64,000 nt of DNA from assembly GCF_018145875.1 (NCBI RefSeq), contig NZ_JAGSSV010000011.1, forward strand, positions 1 to 64,000, in the 5' to 3' direction. The position numbers and the translations under genes were made by a program. This document shows positions 61,967 to 64,000 of the stretch, piece after piece; position 1 is the first letter of the stretch; every line of letters begins with the position of its first letter. Origin of the DNA: Marinomonas vulgaris. GTDB taxonomy: Bacteria; Pseudomonadota; Gammaproteobacteria; Pseudomonadales; Marinomonadaceae. The notes beneath the pieces were generated by a model, which saw only the letters and a program-made list of their open reading frames with translations, made no database searches and had not been told where the DNA came from.

Positions 61967-64000
61967 ATGACAGTGAAGCAAGGCAATACGCCATTAAGCC
62001 CAGAAAACGATGAAATTGATCTAGGGCAATTATTTGGTGCGCTAATCGACGCACGTTGGTTAATCATTGCCATCACCTCCTTGTTCGCCGTGATAGGGGT
62101 GGCTTACGCTCTACTGGCCACGCCTATTTACAAAGCCGATGTGTTGATGCAGGTAGAGAAGGGAGCCGCTGGCGCGTCCGCATTGCTAGGGGGGGAAACA
62201 GGAGAAATGTTTTCCAATGAGCCTTCCTCCTCAACGGAAATAGAAATCATCAAGTCACGAATGATTCTAGGGATGACGGTTGATAACCTTAACTTAACCA
62301 CACGTGTTCAACCTGTGTATCTACCTTATGTGGGTGAGGGTATTGCTAGGCTGACCAATAATCAAGCAAAGGCGCAAGTCGAGCGTTTTCAGACACCAGA
62401 ATGGGAAACGCAAACCGCCTTTACGGTTGTGTTAACGTCACCAGAGCAAGGTGAGTTCACGCTGTATGATATGGAAGAACGCCCCATCTTATCTGGCACG
62501 GTAGGTCAAGTGGCTAAAAATAACGGCTATGAGTTGTTTCTGAGTCAATTGACAGGCGACGCAGGACAAGAATACCGATTAACCAAACGGTCACGTTTTG
62601 GGGTGATTCAGTCTTTGCAGGGTGGTTTGGAGATTGCCGAAAAAGGTAAGGGTACGGGTATTTTAGAAATGACCTTCACCGGCAGTGACAAAGAGGAAAT
62701 TAAAGCCATCATCAACGACATCAGTCAAAATTACTTTGTGCAAAATGTTGAGCGCAGCTCTGCTGAGGCTGAGAAGAGCCTGGAATTTCTAGATGCCAAC
62801 CTTCCTAATGTCAAAAACGAACTGATTGCAGCAGAAGATAGGTTTAACAGCTTTCAGCAACAAAACGGCTCCATAGACCTAGGTTTTGAAGCGCAAACTA
62901 TGCTGCAAGCCATGGTCACCATTGACAACAAACTCAATGATTTGGCTTTTAAAGAGGCTGAGCTGAGTCAGCGCTTCAAAAAAGATCATGTGTCCTACCA
63001 ATCACTGCTTAGAAATCGCGACCTGCTATTAAAAGAAAAGGCGAAGCTCGACGAACAGTTGCAAGGTGTGCCCTTAGTGCAGCGTGAAGCCTTGCGTATC
63101 AAGCGCGATGTGGATGTAAATCAGCAAATCTACATCAAGCTGTTAAATAAAGTACAAGAGCTGAGAGTGGTCAAAGCCAGTACGGTAGGTAACGTGCGAA
63201 TACTGGATGAGGCGCAAGTGTACGCAGGTGCCATTGAGCCGAAAAAACCGCTCATTGTGGTCATCGCGACCCTGCTAGGTGGCATGTTGGCCGTTGGCTT
63301 GGTCTTATTGCGTACCGCCTTACACAAAGGGATTCAATCGCCAGAGCAAATAGAAGAAGTTGGCTTGTCTGTTTACGCCAGTGTGCCTAAATCGGCTCAG
63401 CAACTAGCATTAAGTGAAAAAATACAAGAGAAAAGCAAACGACTGAAAAAACGCCGCCACCGCACGGCGGCAAACTCAGACAATAAAGGTGCGACAGAAC
63501 AGCCAGACTTAAGCCAGTTTCTGCTAGCCGAAGCCAATCCAGCCGATTTGGCCATAGAGTCTTTGCGAGGCCTACGAACTAATTTACACTTTGCCATGTT
63601 GGAAGCCAAAAACAACATTCTTATGATATCGGGTCCATCGCCTAGTGTGGGTAAATCGTTTGTGTCGGCTAACTTTGCTGCTGTTGCAGCGAAAACAGGG
63701 CAAAAAGTGTTGTTGATCGATGCTGATATGCGTAAAGGTTACATTCAAAAACACTTTAATTTAGACGCCAACAATGGCTTATCGGACCTGCTTAGTGGTC
63801 AGATCGCTCAAGAAGACTGCATTAAAGCTACGGCCATCGCCAACCTGAACATAGTCACTCGTGGACACTTGCCTCCGAATCCATCAGAGCTCTTGATGAA
63901 CTCACGCTTAAAAACGTTGTTGGAGTGGGCATCTGAGAACTATGATCTGGTGATCATAGATACCCCACCTATCTTGGCGGTAACAGACGCGGGTATCGTC
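61967..64000 (+). CDS. wzc: Wzc tyrosine-protein kinase, C-terminus beyond the window
   Basis: An open frame of 678 codons from ATG 61967 to the window edge. It encodes an inner-membrane polysaccharide co-polymerase and BY-kinase. It has a Wzz domain flanked by helices (DARWLIIAITSLFAVIGVAYALL near residue 28; PLIVVIATLLGGMLAVGLVLL near 427), with a coiled periplasmic part. The cytosolic kinase has Walker A GPSPSVGKS (556-564), Walker A' VLLIDADMRKG and Walker B LVIIDTPP. The tyrosine-rich tail that is phosphorylated lies outside the window. It controls chain length and works with Wza and Wzb. Confidence 0.94.
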   Translation, partial: MTVKQGNTPLSPENDEIDLGQLFGALIDARWLIIAITSLFAVIGVAYALLATPIYKADVLMQVEKGAAGASALLGGETGEMFSNEPSSSTEIEIIKSRMILGMTVDNLNLTTRVQPVYLPYVGEGIARLTNNQAKAQVERFQTPEWETQTAFTVVLTSPEQGEFTLYDMEERPILSGTVGQVAKNNGYELFLSQLTGDAGQEYRLTKRSRFGVIQSLQGGLEIAEKGKGTGILEMTFTGSDKEEIKAIINDISQNYFVQNVERSSAEAEKSLEFLDANLPNVKNELIAAEDRFNSFQQQNGSIDLGFEAQTMLQAMVTIDNKLNDLAFKEAELSQRFKKDHVSYQSLLRNRDLLLKEKAKLDEQLQGVPLVQREALRIKRDVDVNQQIYIKLLNKVQELRVVKASTVGNVRILDEAQVYAGAIEPKKPLIVVIATLLGGMLAVGLVLLRTALHKGIQSPEQIEEVGLSVYASVPKSAQQLALSEKIQEKSKRLKKRRHRTAANSDNKGATEQPDLSQFLLAEANPADLAIESLRGLRTNLHFAMLEAKNNILMISGPSPSVGKSFVSANFAAVAAKTGQKVLLIDADMRKGYIQKHFNLDANNGLSDLLSGQIAQEDCIKATAIANLNIVTRGHLPPNPSELLMNSRLKTLLEWASENYDLVIIDTPPILAVTDAGIV

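Overview
The window reads as a chromosomal segment of a marine gammaproteobacterium of the Oceanospirillales/Pseudomonadales type, most like Marinomonas. This is an inference from protein resemblance and gene order: pyrR-pyrB-pyrC', crc divergent from pyrE, argB...dut-coaBC divergent from radC, radC followed by rpmB-rpmG-mutM, and yggS-proC-yggT. Gene density is high. There is one tRNA gene and I see no rRNA, CRISPR array, prophage or complete insertion sequence.

Layout. 1-1.4 kb: end of a TRAP transporter permease, then an Fe(II)/2-oxoglutarate-type oxygenase and a small unknown gene on the minus strand. 1.6-5.6 kb: yqgE-ruvX and the pyrimidine genes pyrR-pyrB-pyrC', where PyrC' has lost zinc ligands. 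5.7-13.4 kb: housekeeping genes (degenerate GGDEF protein, yggS-proC-yggT, coaD-ferredoxin), then a K+/H+-type antiporter tail to tail with a K+ channel protein, and trmL. 13.5-17 kb: tRNA-Phe with promoter and terminator, then a large MASE1/CHASE hybrid histidine kinase. 17-25 kb: an extended ugp cluster (ugpB-A-E-C-Q, DeoR-type regulator, HAD phosphatase, CofD-like protein) preceded by a perfect 20-bp inverted repeat. 25.1-28.8 kb: a signalling/redox group of receiver-CheC protein, PAS-GGDEF cyclase, DUF4394 lipoprotein and periplasmic cupredoxin.

28.8-38.7 kb: RimK-associated protease-like gene, yeaD, crc/pyrE, slmA, argB, dut-coaBC, radC, a RelE/ParE-type toxin-antitoxin pair, rpmB-rpmG, mutM. 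38.9-44 kb: a BMP-family nucleoside ABC importer with cytidine deaminase, a salvage operon. 44-47.6 kb: a Pat-like acyltransferase and a histone-deacetylase-family hydrolase, divergently transcribed. 47.6-53 kb: a GlxA-type regulator and the sulfate importer sbp-cysT-cysW-cysA. 53-55.5 kb: feoA-feoB followed by an inverted pair of REP elements. 55.7-64 kb: an exopolysaccharide locus with yjbE-F-G-H (gfcABCD-like) on the minus strand, divergent from wza-wzb-wzc, the last running off the window.

Main themes are nutrient import and salvage (glycerol phosphodiesters, nucleosides, sulfate, ferrous iron), pyrimidine synthesis and its control, second-messenger and two-component signalling, and surface polysaccharide export. 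The most unusual sequence-level pattern is a recurring set of short imperfect tandem duplications (12-21 bp units, 2-4 copies) in intergenic DNA, mostly beside stop codons. Other points of note are an antiporter with no ordinary start codon before its first membrane helix, and the extended ugp cluster. I found no clearly new defence or mobile system.
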